Assembly (NCBI GenBank): GCA_040414675.1
Contig: JBEDUN010000093.1
Coordinates: 1-64,000 of the forward strand
DNA: 64,000 nt
Origin: JARBAU01 sp040414675
GTDB lineage: Archaea; Thermoproteota; Nitrososphaeria; Nitrososphaerales; Nitrososphaeraceae
Direction of reading: 5' to 3'
Positions 36,870 through 45,922 of this stretch are shown here, piece by piece. Each line of letters begins with the position of its first letter. The stretch's first letter is position 1. The position numbers and the translations under genes are program-made. The notes beneath the pieces were generated by a model. That model was not told where the DNA came from and ran no database searches. It saw only the letters and a list, made by a program, of their open reading frames with translations.

Positions 36870-38339
36870 ATGCGAAAAATGACAGAAGTAGCTGACGAAA
36901 TTCATTTTGACAGAAAAATCATGCCGGTGAAGCTGAATAATTCGGTGTTGGAAAAGGTATTCAATTCAAGCTCAAATGGTAATATGCCAATATTATCTAT
37001 TGTAATAGGGACCAAACCTGACTTCTACAAGCAGGCTCCACTTATCCTTGAGGCCGCTAAATCTCAAATTCCTATGTTTGTAATAAATACAGGACAGCAT
37101 TTTGATAAGCTCCTCGGATATGGTATCAGTGAATTTGAAATTCATGACCAAGTAGGCTGCAATCTTCAAATCCGAGGAGATTTGATGGAAAAAGCAAGCG
37201 AACTGATAGTAAAATTTGGTACATTTGGAAGATATTGTAAAAGAAAATACGGGAATGATATCCGAGTTCTACCAATAGTACACGGAGATACTATAGTAGC
37301 AGGCATAGCTCCACTTGCTTGGGTATTCGGTGTGGGACAAAAGGTAGCTCAAAATGAAGCTGGGCTAAGATCAATGAGTCCAACTGTAATGAAAAATGTA
37401 ACTCGATTAAAAGCACCAAATATAAGTGCAATAGAAAGATTCGTATCATCTCAACTACACGGAGATTGGTTCATAGCTCGAGATGAGCCATTTCCTGAAC
37501 AAATAGATACATGGATCTGTTCAGCAGGGACTCAATATTTTTTTGCTCCAACTTCTCTTAACAAGGACAATCTAATTAGAGAAGGGTACCCGTCCGAGTA
37601 TATCCATACAGTAGGAAACTCAGTTGTGGACGCTATAAACATGAAGAGGGGACAGAAAACATCACACAGAATATTTGATCTTTTTCCTGCCTTGGAATCA
37701 GACGAATGGCTTCGAGTCGATATACATAGACGTGAGAACCTGACACGGCGAAGGTTCACTTCCATACTTCATTCGATCGGAGAATTGGTAAGGCAAGGTA
37801 AACAGCACATTATTTTTATAATGCTAAATGCAACCGAAGCCACAATTAAATCACTTAACTTAGAGGGATACTTGCAAAAACTTGCGGATAATTACCCTAA
37901 AAGGTTTATTATCTCTCCATTATGGAAGGAATATGCTCACGTAATAGAGTTCTTAGATAGTGGTCATTGTTGGGCTGAAATGACCGATTCTGGGTCAATG
38001 CAAGAGGAATTGCTTTATTTTGAAAATGTGATGTCATTGACGGTTAGGCTCAATACGGACCGTCCTGAAACTGTATTTGATGCAAAAAGCAACATTTTGA
38101 TTCCACCAGTAAGTAAAGAGTTGATTTCAGCCTTCGTGACTCAGGCCTATAATCAAAGGGAAGGTTTAGGGGTAAAGTTAAAGAACAAGAAGCACCTATA
38201 CGGTGAGCCAGGCAGAGTATCAAAGAAGATCATGCGAATTTTAAAATCAGAATTTGAAAAAGGTGATGTAAATTTCTTTCCTTGGCTACATCAGAGAATA
38301 CATTTATGGAAAGAAAATAGTGGATTAGATTATTGGTAA
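36870..38339 (+). CDS. wecB: UDP-N-acetylglucosamine 2-epimerase-like (WecB family)
   Basis: A 489-residue GT-B-fold epimerase. After about 40 extra N-terminal residues comes LSIVIGTKPDFYKQAPLI, then FVINTGQHFD, PIVHGDTIVAGIAP (UDP-binding), VDIHRRENL and DSGSMQEELLYF, the HRxEN and DSGGxQEE signatures with Met in place of the usual Gly. The enzyme interconverts UDP-GlcNAc and UDP-ManNAc for surface glycans. It is about 100 residues longer than bacterial WecB, with the surplus at both ends. Alone on its strand between a protease and a regulator. Confidence 0.87.
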   Translation: MRKMTEVADEIHFDRKIMPVKLNNSVLEKVFNSSSNGNMPILSIVIGTKPDFYKQAPLILEAAKSQIPMFVINTGQHFDKLLGYGISEFEIHDQVGCNLQIRGDLMEKASELIVKFGTFGRYCKRKYGNDIRVLPIVHGDTIVAGIAPLAWVFGVGQKVAQNEAGLRSMSPTVMKNVTRLKAPNISAIERFVSSQLHGDWFIARDEPFPEQIDTWICSAGTQYFFAPTSLNKDNLIREGYPSEYIHTVGNSVVDAINMKRGQKTSHRIFDLFPALESDEWLRVDIHRRENLTRRRFTSILHSIGELVRQGKQHIIFIMLNATEATIKSLNLEGYLQKLADNYPKRFIISPLWKEYAHVIEFLDSGHCWAEMTDSGSMQEELLYFENVMSLTVRLNTDRPETVFDAKSNILIPPVSKELISAFVTQAYNQREGLGVKLKNKKHLYGEPGRVSKKIMRILKSEFEKGDVNFFPWLHQRIHLWKENSGLDYW

Positions 38340-38494
38340 ATTGAATATTAATTGATATGGTGACCTATGTCCAGCTAAAATAACATAGATTTGGCCTGTA
38401 TAATTTGTAAAGTCACTCGTCTGTGGTTTTTGACAATGAAAGCTACAATAGCAACAAAAAGTATAATTCTCTAGGATTCCCATAGTCGTGTAAA

Positions 38495-39352
38495 TTGAAT
38501 CCTAATTCAGACAATGATGGAAATCTTGAAGAAAGTTACTTGGAGCATACGGAACGCATTTTTTTTGAGTTAGCGAGCGAGCAACGGTTAGCAATCCTTT
38601 TCAAGCTAAACCAAGGCAGTTTGCGACTCGCACAAATCGCAAGAGATCTAAATGTTACTATGCAAGAAGTTCACAGAAATGTTAATAGATTGTCGGAAGC
38701 TGGAATTATTGACAAGGATTCCAGTGGGTCATTCTTTCTTACTACATTTGGGAATATTATAATCAAACATATCTCAACTTTCGGTTTCCTCTCTAGAAAT
38801 AGATCGTATTTTTCTGAACACATTCTAAGTGACCTGCCTATGAAATTTGTCCAAAGAATTGGGTCTCTAGACGATTCGGAATACGTCAATGGATTTGTCG
38901 CGGTACTCGAACTATGGAAGAAGCTATACGACAGTTCTTCAGAATATATATATGCTATGTTGCCTCAGATACCCTTCGAACTTATAGAGACAGTGATTTC
39001 CAAGATAAAGAAGGACGGTATCAAATTCAGCTATATACTTCCCCAAAATGCTGTAATTCCTAAAAAGGGGTTTGATTTGCTCAAAGCTTCCGGATTTCAT
39101 GAGTTATTGAAGAGTGGAATTGCAGAAAGAAGAATGATTGATAAAATCACAACAGCCGTCGTTCTGAATGAAAGACATGCGACAGTACTCTTTCCAAACA
39201 CAAAAGGAATTACAGATATGAATTCTTTATTCTCTGATCAATCAGCTAGCGGTCAGTCAGATGGACTGTTTCATGAATGGTGTCTAGATTTCTATAGGTA
39301 CAATTGGTATAATTCCAAATCTTTTGACGAAAAAAGGCTCAAGGAAGTCTAG
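38495..39352 (+). CDS. Winged-helix regulator with FilR1-type middle domain
   Basis: A 285-residue transcription regulator. The N-terminal wHTH (about 20-90: ELASEQRLAILFKLNQGSLRLAQIARDLNVTMQEVHRNVNRLSEAGII) is ArsR-like, with LRLAQIARDL and QEVHRNVNRL as the two helices. The C-terminal 170 residues (YAMLPQIPFELIE, GIKFSYILPQNAVIP, ERRMIDKITTAVVLNE, HATVLFP) match the DUF1724/FilR1-like sensor region of archaeal regulators. The ligand is unknown. It begins at TTG 38495. Confidence 0.82.
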   Translation: MNPNSDNDGNLEESYLEHTERIFFELASEQRLAILFKLNQGSLRLAQIARDLNVTMQEVHRNVNRLSEAGIIDKDSSGSFFLTTFGNIIIKHISTFGFLSRNRSYFSEHILSDLPMKFVQRIGSLDDSEYVNGFVAVLELWKKLYDSSSEYIYAMLPQIPFELIETVISKIKKDGIKFSYILPQNAVIPKKGFDLLKASGFHELLKSGIAERRMIDKITTAVVLNERHATVLFPNTKGITDMNSLFSDQSASGQSDGLFHEWCLDFYRYNWYNSKSFDEKRLKEV

Positions 39353-39928
39353 AAAATTAAGAAATATCAACTATTTTAGCGAGCTAAACCTCGGTCTCAC
39401 AATCAGTCGAGTATTTGTATAAACTAGGATAATCAAAACTAGTACTAATAGTCTAAGCTTTCCGCACATACCTATAAACATGTTTAAATCGTCCTTGCAT
39501 CACACGCTCTGCAATTATCCTCTAGAAAATTCAACTTTTCAAATATGATCTCGGTGACAATTGACTTATCTGCATTCTGACATGAAATTTGGGCTATTCT
39601 ATTGTATGGATATCCACTAATTAAAATAATCTAATTCCAGAGTTCGGGACAACTTCAGATTCATAACCTATAGGAATTTAATGAGAGCGAGCCTATTTCT
39701 AAGGCTTCATCGGTAACTGTAAATGAAAGCATTTATATTCTGTTAGCTTCTATTGTCAAGTTTATTATTCTAATATCAAACTAGTGCAGTAATATTTATT
39801 AATGATTAAGTGAGATCTTTAATGGCTTTTTGCGGAAAACTATTAATATGAAATTATTTGGCTTTGCTAATCGATTATATGCAAAGTTATGATTATAGGG
39901 TGCCGCGGTTGCCAGAAGTAGAATAATT
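39353..39928. other. Intergenic region upstream of fttA
   Basis: About 575 bases, AT-rich, with no supported reading frame. It must hold the fttA promoter; TTATTAATATGAAATTATTTGG near 39841 is one AT-rich candidate. Confidence 0.4.
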
Positions 39929-42178
39929 GTGCGAAGAGAGAATAGCAACAAATCAGATAAAGGAGAAAGAGATGCTCAAACCAAGAACAAGAGCAGAATG
40001 AAGAGAAATAGGAATGTCTTGGATAGTAACATTCCGGCCGAGAATACATTGGTTGTGATAGATAAGGGACAATCAAAAGAAGCTTCTAATAGCGTAAATG
40101 GGCAGATGAAAGTTACCTCCAATGACCAGGATTCGCTGTGGGCGGTGATAACAGAATCGCTGCCGTTAGAAGCAAAGATTGCCGGAGCAAGATTCGAAGG
40201 ACCTAGTATCGCAATTTATACAAAAAATCCTAGATTTTCGCTCACCGAATTAACCATGCATCTGTCATCATTATCCAAGTCATTAAAGAAAAGGATCATT
40301 GTTAGAACTGACCCGGATATTAGGATCAACGAAGATGAAGCCAGAATTAGAATCTCAAAGCTACTTCCTAAAGACGTAATACTTTCAGCAATTTTTTGTG
40401 ATGATGCGACAGGTGAAGTTATATTGGAATTGAATCGGCCCAAAGCCGTTGATCCAAACTTGGTTGTTAATATAGCCGAAACGACAGGATGGATTGCTCA
40501 TACGAGACAGTCGCCACATATTCCTTCCAATAGTATAACATTAATACATTCGATGCTCAAGGGTTCCGCCAAAGAGAGAACCGCATTTTATCAACGCGTT
40601 GGAACTAGGATTTTCAGAAAACCACTTATAGCAAGTTCATCTGCTATAAAAAACATTGAATCAACTAGGACAGGATCACACATTGTAGAGAATTCTGCCA
40701 TTTTAGAACAAGGTAACAATATGGCTTCACAAAGCCAATTTGAAAATTCGAATTCTGACATTAGGGCAAGTCCACCAAGTCCGTCAAATTATAGTGTAAC
40801 CAAACATGAGGTTATGCTGTATTGCTTGGGTGGGGTCAAGCAGGTTGGAAGATCTTGCTTTGTGGTAGTAACCCCAGAGAGCAAAATCATGCTGGATTGT
40901 GGGATTAATCCTGGCGAGGATATATCCTTGAATGCTTATCCACGTATTGACTGGTTCAGCTTCAACTTAGATGATCTTGACGCAGTAATTATTAGTCACG
41001 CACATATTGATCACCAAGGATTTTTACCTGCTCTTTATAAATACGGCTATAAGGGCCCGATTTATTGTACAGAACCAACACTACCTTTAATGACTCTGTT
41101 ACAGATGGATTCAATAAAAATCGCAAACAATAACGGGACTTACCTTCCTTACGAGGCAAGAGATGTGAATGAAGTCATTAAAAGATGTATAACATTGCCA
41201 TATGGTAAGCCGACAGACATTTCACCAGATATTACAGTTACTTTGAATAATGCGGGTCACATCATGGGTAGTGCTACGGTCCATCTTAATATTTCTGGTG
41301 CGCATAACATTTTGTACTCGGGGGATTACAAATATGCTAGAACCCAGCTTTTGGATAATGCGCTTTCTATTTATCCTAGAGTTGAAACCCTAATCACTGA
41401 AAGTACATATGGAAATTCTGTAGACGTTATGCCTGAACAGTCATCAGTATACAGTAGCTTTACAGAGAATGTTAACGAAACACTCCGCAGAGGTGGGAAG
41501 GTTCTGATACCAGTTCCAGCTGTAGGAAGAGCACAGGAAATAATGCTGGTTATGGATCGTGAAATGAAAGAAGGGCGTTTACTAGAATCTCCGATTTATA
41601 TAGAAGGAATGATTTCTGAAGCTAGTGCAATCCATATGTCTTATGCCCATTATTTGGGCTATAATGTTCGAAAATCTGTGACTGAAGGTGTCAACCCTTT
41701 TCAGTCAGAGTATTTTACTATAGTAAACGGTTCTAGGAAGAGGGAGGATATATTCAACGATGAGAATCCCTCTATCATTATGGCAACTTCGGGAATGCTC
41801 GAGGGTGGGCCATCGGTTGAATATTTCAAGCAGATCGCACCAGATGCAAAGAACAAGATAATATTTGTATCATATCAAATAAATGGGACTTTGGGCAGGA
41901 GAGTGATAGATGGTGTGATGAACGAGATAAGTATGATGGACAAGAACGGAAAGATGAAAGTTGTCCCAGTAAGGTGCTCCACACAGAAAATCGACGGATT
42001 CAGCGGACACAGTGATTTCAATCAAATCATTAGTTTCATTTCAAGGGTAAAACCAAAAAGGGTTTTGGTGAATCATGGGGAAAAGTCAAAGTCTGAAAAT
42101 ATCGCCAGTACAGTTTATCACAAACTTAAAGTAAGATCTGGGGTCCCTGATGTTAGAGAGATTATTCGACTACGGTAA
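39929..42178 (+). CDS. fttA: Transcription termination factor FttA (aCPSF1; KH and beta-CASP metallo-beta-lactamase)
   Basis: FttA is an archaeal endo/exoribonuclease that cleaves nascent RNA 3' ends and terminates transcription. Domains: tandem KH region (about 75-225: ITESLPLEAKIAGARFEGPSIAIYT..., GWIAHTRQSPHIPS), metallo-beta-lactamase core with SHAHIDHQGF (about residue 355, zinc motif HxHxDH), GSATVHLN and LITESTYG, and the beta-CASP domain with GKVLIPVPAVGRAQE, IIMATSGMLEGGPSVEY, FSGHSD and VLVNHGEKSKS. The active-site residues look intact. It is about 100 residues longer than the usual 630-650: a basic N-terminus of about 55 residues and a Ser/Asn-rich linker (about 235-290) between KH and lactamase domains. 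It starts at GTG. Confidence 0.94.
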   Translation: MRRENSNKSDKGERDAQTKNKSRMKRNRNVLDSNIPAENTLVVIDKGQSKEASNSVNGQMKVTSNDQDSLWAVITESLPLEAKIAGARFEGPSIAIYTKNPRFSLTELTMHLSSLSKSLKKRIIVRTDPDIRINEDEARIRISKLLPKDVILSAIFCDDATGEVILELNRPKAVDPNLVVNIAETTGWIAHTRQSPHIPSNSITLIHSMLKGSAKERTAFYQRVGTRIFRKPLIASSSAIKNIESTRTGSHIVENSAILEQGNNMASQSQFENSNSDIRASPPSPSNYSVTKHEVMLYCLGGVKQVGRSCFVVVTPESKIMLDCGINPGEDISLNAYPRIDWFSFNLDDLDAVIISHAHIDHQGFLPALYKYGYKGPIYCTEPTLPLMTLLQMDSIKIANNNGTYLPYEARDVNEVIKRCITLPYGKPTDISPDITVTLNNAGHIMGSATVHLNISGAHNILYSGDYKYARTQLLDNALSIYPRVETLITESTYGNSVDVMPEQSSVYSSFTENVNETLRRGGKVLIPVPAVGRAQEIMLVMDREMKEGRLLESPIYIEGMISEASAIHMSYAHYLGYNVRKSVTEGVNPFQSEYFTIVNGSRKREDIFNDENPSIIMATSGMLEGGPSVEYFKQIAPDAKNKIIFVSYQINGTLGRRVIDGVMNEISMMDKNGKMKVVPVRCSTQKIDGFSGHSDFNQIISFISRVKPKRVLVNHGEKSKSENIASTVYHKLKVRSGVPDVREIIRLR

Positions 42179-42239
42179 TTTTGTTATGCCATCCAGTATC
42201 CTTTTTAGCCATGTTTACATTATATAATTTGGGTAAAAC

Positions 42240-42386
42240 TTGGCTATAAGATATAAATGCGTTAACTGCAATATTGTTTTAAGTGGAGAAGGTGCATCTA
42301 GACATTATCTTGCTAATCCTAGTCATAAACTAGAAAAGCTCCCACCGCCTCTAAAACCCGTTAAAAATCCAGACGCTAGATCTTGA
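42240..42386 (+). CDS. Small zinc-binding protein
   Basis: A 48-codon frame from TTG 42240: MAIRYKCVNCNIVLSGEGASRHYL, then ANPSHKLEKLPPPL and a short polar end. C-x2-C followed by two histidines (RHYLANPSH) gives a likely zinc site. It follows fttA by 61 bases on the same strand and may be cotranscribed. Confidence 0.5.
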   Translation: MAIRYKCVNCNIVLSGEGASRHYLANPSHKLEKLPPPLKPVKNPDARS

Positions 42387-42705
42387 TGTGCCGTATTGTT
42401 GGGCTATTGAGTTTTCTTATAGGTAATTCATTAAGTCCTCTGTTATAATTCGTAGCAGAATTATGAAAGTAGTAACAAGGTTTGACCGCTAATTCCGAGC
42501 AGTTCTGATCTTTTTGTATTTGATTCTGTATTTCATTTTGTTAATGATTTAATGATAATCTAACCTTGCCGTATAAAGTGCTTTGATTCCGACTAGTGAA
42601 CCGATCATAATTGATTGTGTTGTATTTAGCATAAATTAACTAGATAAATTAATACCTCTGCCTATCTAGCTATTTATCAGGACTAGCGAAAATAAATAAA
42701 CTAAG

Positions 42706-43494
42706 TTACAATGATGGCAAGCTGTCTACAAGTAACTTTACAGCTACTACCACTACTGAAATAGAAAATAGCTTAACCAAGATCGTATCAGTAATATACT
42801 TCGATAAATTAGCACCAATCTGGGCCCCTATGACTGAACCTAATGAAAGGAAAATAGCGGGAAGATATTCCGGATGACCCAGTAAAATGTGGACAAGGTT
42901 ACCAACTGCAGATGTAATCAAGAGTGAAAGTTGCGAAGTAGCAGCTGCGGTACTCATAGTTAAATCTAGAATTAGCAACATTAACGGTACGAAAATTATC
43001 CCACCACCTATTCCAAATAGGCTGGAAATTATTCCAGCACCCAGACCGCCAAAAGCCAAAATTATTTCTCTAGCTCGTTTGTTTTTGAAGATCCCAACTT
43101 CATTATTAGTACTTTCTCTACGAATTCTGCTTCTAATCCAAAGGTATACACCAGTGAGAAACAATATGATTGCGAAATATAGTTTGAACTGTCCCAAAGG
43201 CAAACTTGAGGACAGCACGGCTCCAATGGCAGCTCCAGGTATCGCAAATGATGCAATTCTCACACCTATCCCATAGTTTATCTTGTGCTGTCTTGAATAT
43301 GCAATAGTAGATGAAAGAGAAGTAAATGACACTGGAATGAGGCTAGTACTCGAAATCTGAGCAGGCATAAGACCCATAAAAGTCAATGCGGGTGATATTA
43401 CTATCCCGCCTCCTACACCAACCAATGAACCTATAAATCCTGCAAACGTTCCAATCATGATCATTATTATAATTTCTCCAATCAAATAAACCAC
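42706..43494 (-). CDS. TauE/SafE-family sulfite/organosulfonate exporter-like permease
   Basis: A 262-residue membrane protein with about eight hydrophobic segments and the two family repeats: FAGFIGSLVGVGGGIVISPAL in the first half and FGGLGAGIISSLFGIGGGIIFVPLML in the second. The G-x-G-G-G motifs at the start of each half are typical. Family members move sulfite, sulfonates or sulfoacetate across the membrane; the substrate here is unknown. It stands alone, convergent with fttA and the zinc micro-protein. Confidence 0.9.
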   Translation of the reverse strand: MVYLIGEIIIMIMIGTFAGFIGSLVGVGGGIVISPALTFMGLMPAQISSTSLIPVSFTSLSSTIAYSRQHKINYGIGVRIASFAIPGAAIGAVLSSSLPLGQFKLYFAIILFLTGVYLWIRSRIRRESTNNEVGIFKNKRAREIILAFGGLGAGIISSLFGIGGGIIFVPLMLLILDLTMSTAAATSQLSLLITSAVGNLVHILLGHPEYLPAIFLSLGSVIGAQIGANLSKYITDTILVKLFSISVVVVAVKLLVDSLPSL

Positions 43495-43746
43495 AACCAG
43501 ACAGAATCATACATTAATTCATGCTACTCTTGCAAGCATGGATTCTGGAATTTTTCACACGTCAAACTTTGGATCAGTTTTAATCAAGCCGATTTCTTAT
43601 ATAAAGGTACTAAATCGTAGGTACAAGATAGAATAAGGAAAATATCTGCAGGTGCTCCATTGATTAGTAACTAACTTGGAGCTTCCGAATTAGCAAAATA
43701 TCTAGTTGTAAACATATTAAAGCCAGCGCGATACTGAAATCTTAAT

Positions 43747-44766
43747 TTGCGCATTATCTTAGTGGGATTTGGAGTTGTAGGACAGAGTCTTGCCAAGATT
43801 TTGCTATCCCGTGCAAGCGATTTGTATACCTTGTATGGAATCAATCCCAAAATTGTAGCTTGTCTGGATAGTAAAGGTTGTGCAATTTCACAGACCGGAC
43901 TAGACTTGGATCGTTTGTTGGAGGCAAAACAATCTAAAGGGACGATAGCAGCCTATGATGAGAGTCAGTCGAAGTTAACTTTGGCAGATGTCATAGACAG
44001 CGTCGAAGCGGAATTACTAATAGAGATGACTCCCACAAATTTGGATAGTGCTGAACCAGGACTTACGAATATTATTTCTGGCATTCGTGCTGGAAAGCAC
44101 ATCATCACAGTAAACAAGGGGCCGTTAGCTTTAGCTTTCCCTTCCCTTATTGAATTAGCTAATCATAACAATATCAAGTTCAAATTTAGCGGGACGGTGG
44201 GTGGTGGAACTCCGATACTTGAATTCGCAAAAAGGTGCTTGAATGGTGAACGGATTATCTCATTTAAAGGGATTCTGAATGGCACCACTAATTATATACT
44301 ATCAAAAATGGAGGATGGCCTAAAATTTCAAGAGGCTCTTAACGATGCCAAAACAAAAGGATATGCAGAAGCCAGCCCCTCTCTCGATATAGATGGATAT
44401 GACGCAGCTTCTAAACTAGCAATTATGGCTAATTGGATAATGGGACTGAAAGTAACCATAAGAGATATCAAGAGGGAAGGTATCTCCGGTATTGACCTTT
44501 CTGACGTTAGCAATGCAGTAATGAACAAGAATTCTGTAAAACTTATTGCAAGCTGCGATAATAAGCGTCTTGAAGTGAAACCTACAATTATAAAAAAAGT
44601 TGACCCCATTTGCGTCAATGGTACCTTAAATGCCGTTACGTTTTGCTCCGAGTACTCTGGCGATAAGACGATAATCGGTCGAGGAGCTGGAGGAATGGAA
44701 ACCGCCAGTTCGATAGTCAGAGATCTGATCGAAATTAGAGAAGCTATAGCGGAGGACGTGCTTTAA
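43747..44766 (+). CDS. hom: Homoserine dehydrogenase
   Basis: A 339-residue NAD(P)-dependent enzyme that reduces aspartate semialdehyde to homoserine for threonine and methionine. Rossmann motif: ILVGFGVVGQSL at the start. Catalytic region: HIITVNKGPLAL, GTVGGGTPILEFA, LNGTTNYILSKME and DIDGYDAASKLAIMANW, with the catalytic lysine expected in the last of these. There is no ACT domain, as in short archaeal forms. It starts at TTG. The divergent TauE gene is about 250 bases away. Confidence 0.94.
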   Translation: MRIILVGFGVVGQSLAKILLSRASDLYTLYGINPKIVACLDSKGCAISQTGLDLDRLLEAKQSKGTIAAYDESQSKLTLADVIDSVEAELLIEMTPTNLDSAEPGLTNIISGIRAGKHIITVNKGPLALAFPSLIELANHNNIKFKFSGTVGGGTPILEFAKRCLNGERIISFKGILNGTTNYILSKMEDGLKFQEALNDAKTKGYAEASPSLDIDGYDAASKLAIMANWIMGLKVTIRDIKREGISGIDLSDVSNAVMNKNSVKLIASCDNKRLEVKPTIIKKVDPICVNGTLNAVTFCSEYSGDKTIIGRGAGGMETASSIVRDLIEIREAIAEDVL

Positions 44767-45081
44767 CTCCATTGTCCTCTCTGCACTCAGATGTTTTTGT
44801 TGCAATCGGTCATTATCTCTAATTCCGATGAACTATATTGCAAAATCACTTCTTATTTCTTCAAGTCTGACAACCAGCACATTTAAGAGCACTTCTGAAA
44901 AGAATTTTAATACCGAAGCCATTCAAATCACAATGAATGCAAAATAAAGGACAAGAAGTCCGAGCAGACCAGAAAGTGCGTACTAGAATCAACTACGAAA
45001 TTGACAGCATGTTGAAGACTGCTAGAGTCATTGGACTGTACTTTTTGATTTCCTTAGTTTTTTCCAAGTAGTTACTAGTAA
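44767..45081. other. Intergenic stretch upstream of endA
   Basis: About 315 bases; no supported reading frame, only AT-rich sequence. Confidence 0.5.
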
Positions 45082-45630
45082 ATGAAGCCAGAAGGATACC
45101 TTGTCGAAAACAGGATAGTAGTGTGGGATATAGATTCGTCAAGAAATCTGTATTCCAAAGGCTATTATGGAAAGCCTATGGGTATTCCTAAACCTAAAGG
45201 GATAGAATTTGAAAGTCCTCTCATATTAGACTTAATTGAAAGCTATTATTTGATGCAGCACAATGAACTGACAGTTAGGTCGCGGTCACATCAAATAGTA
45301 TCGACGATTAAAATCAAGTCAATTTGCAGAAAGGTTTATTCAGATTTTGACAGAAAATACCAAGTCTTTCAAGATCTCCGTGATAGAGGATATGTTGTTT
45401 CACCTGGTATCAAATTCGGCTGCGATTTCGCAGTTTACGAACATGGTCCTGGTATTGATCATGCTCCTTACCTGATAGAGGTATACAAGAGAAAGGACCT
45501 TGTCACTGCAACGGGTATAGTTCTCGCTGGAAGGTTGGCTACGACCGTTAAGAAGCAGTTCATTCTCGCTATTCCGAATCTAAACAATAAAAGTGTAGCA
45601 TATGTCGGATTTGAGTGGTGGAGAGCTTAG
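45082..45630 (+). CDS. endA: tRNA-splicing endonuclease (catalytic subunit)
   Basis: A 182-residue EndA-family protein. The N-terminal half (NRIVVWD, YSKGYYGKP, LDLIESYYLMQHNEL) is the usual mixed domain. The catalytic C-terminal half has FQDLRDRGYVVSPGIKFGCDFAVYEHGPGIDHAPYL, with the catalytic Tyr in DFAVYE, His in DHAPYL and Lys in TTVKKQFILAI. EndA cuts bulge-helix-bulge RNA at tRNA and other archaeal introns. The single-unit length suggests an alpha-type subunit that works as a homo- or hetero-oligomer; a beta partner is not in this window. It is the enzyme expected to excise the candidate carB intron. Confidence 0.92.
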   Translation: MKPEGYLVENRIVVWDIDSSRNLYSKGYYGKPMGIPKPKGIEFESPLILDLIESYYLMQHNELTVRSRSHQIVSTIKIKSICRKVYSDFDRKYQVFQDLRDRGYVVSPGIKFGCDFAVYEHGPGIDHAPYLIEVYKRKDLVTATGIVLAGRLATTVKKQFILAIPNLNNKSVAYVGFEWWRA

Positions 45631-45922
45631 CAGAACTATCCCGATCGCATGATGCCGACCACAAAGTTTTCATGTAATCAGATTTATCTCTACCTACTTC
45701 TCCGAGTCTTTGTCAAGTAAACTGAGTATCATTGTTATGATGGGTCAGTATATCACTCTTAATGTTTGGTCGCATCACAATATCCTAAAGCATAATATTA
45801 GATTAAACTCTAGATAAGGATTGCTTAAGCCAATATTATAATTATCATTATCATACGTTCAAAATAAAATGCGATGGGGATCTTCGCTAACTTTAATTAG
45901 CATGTCCTGAAGCCTAGGGTAT

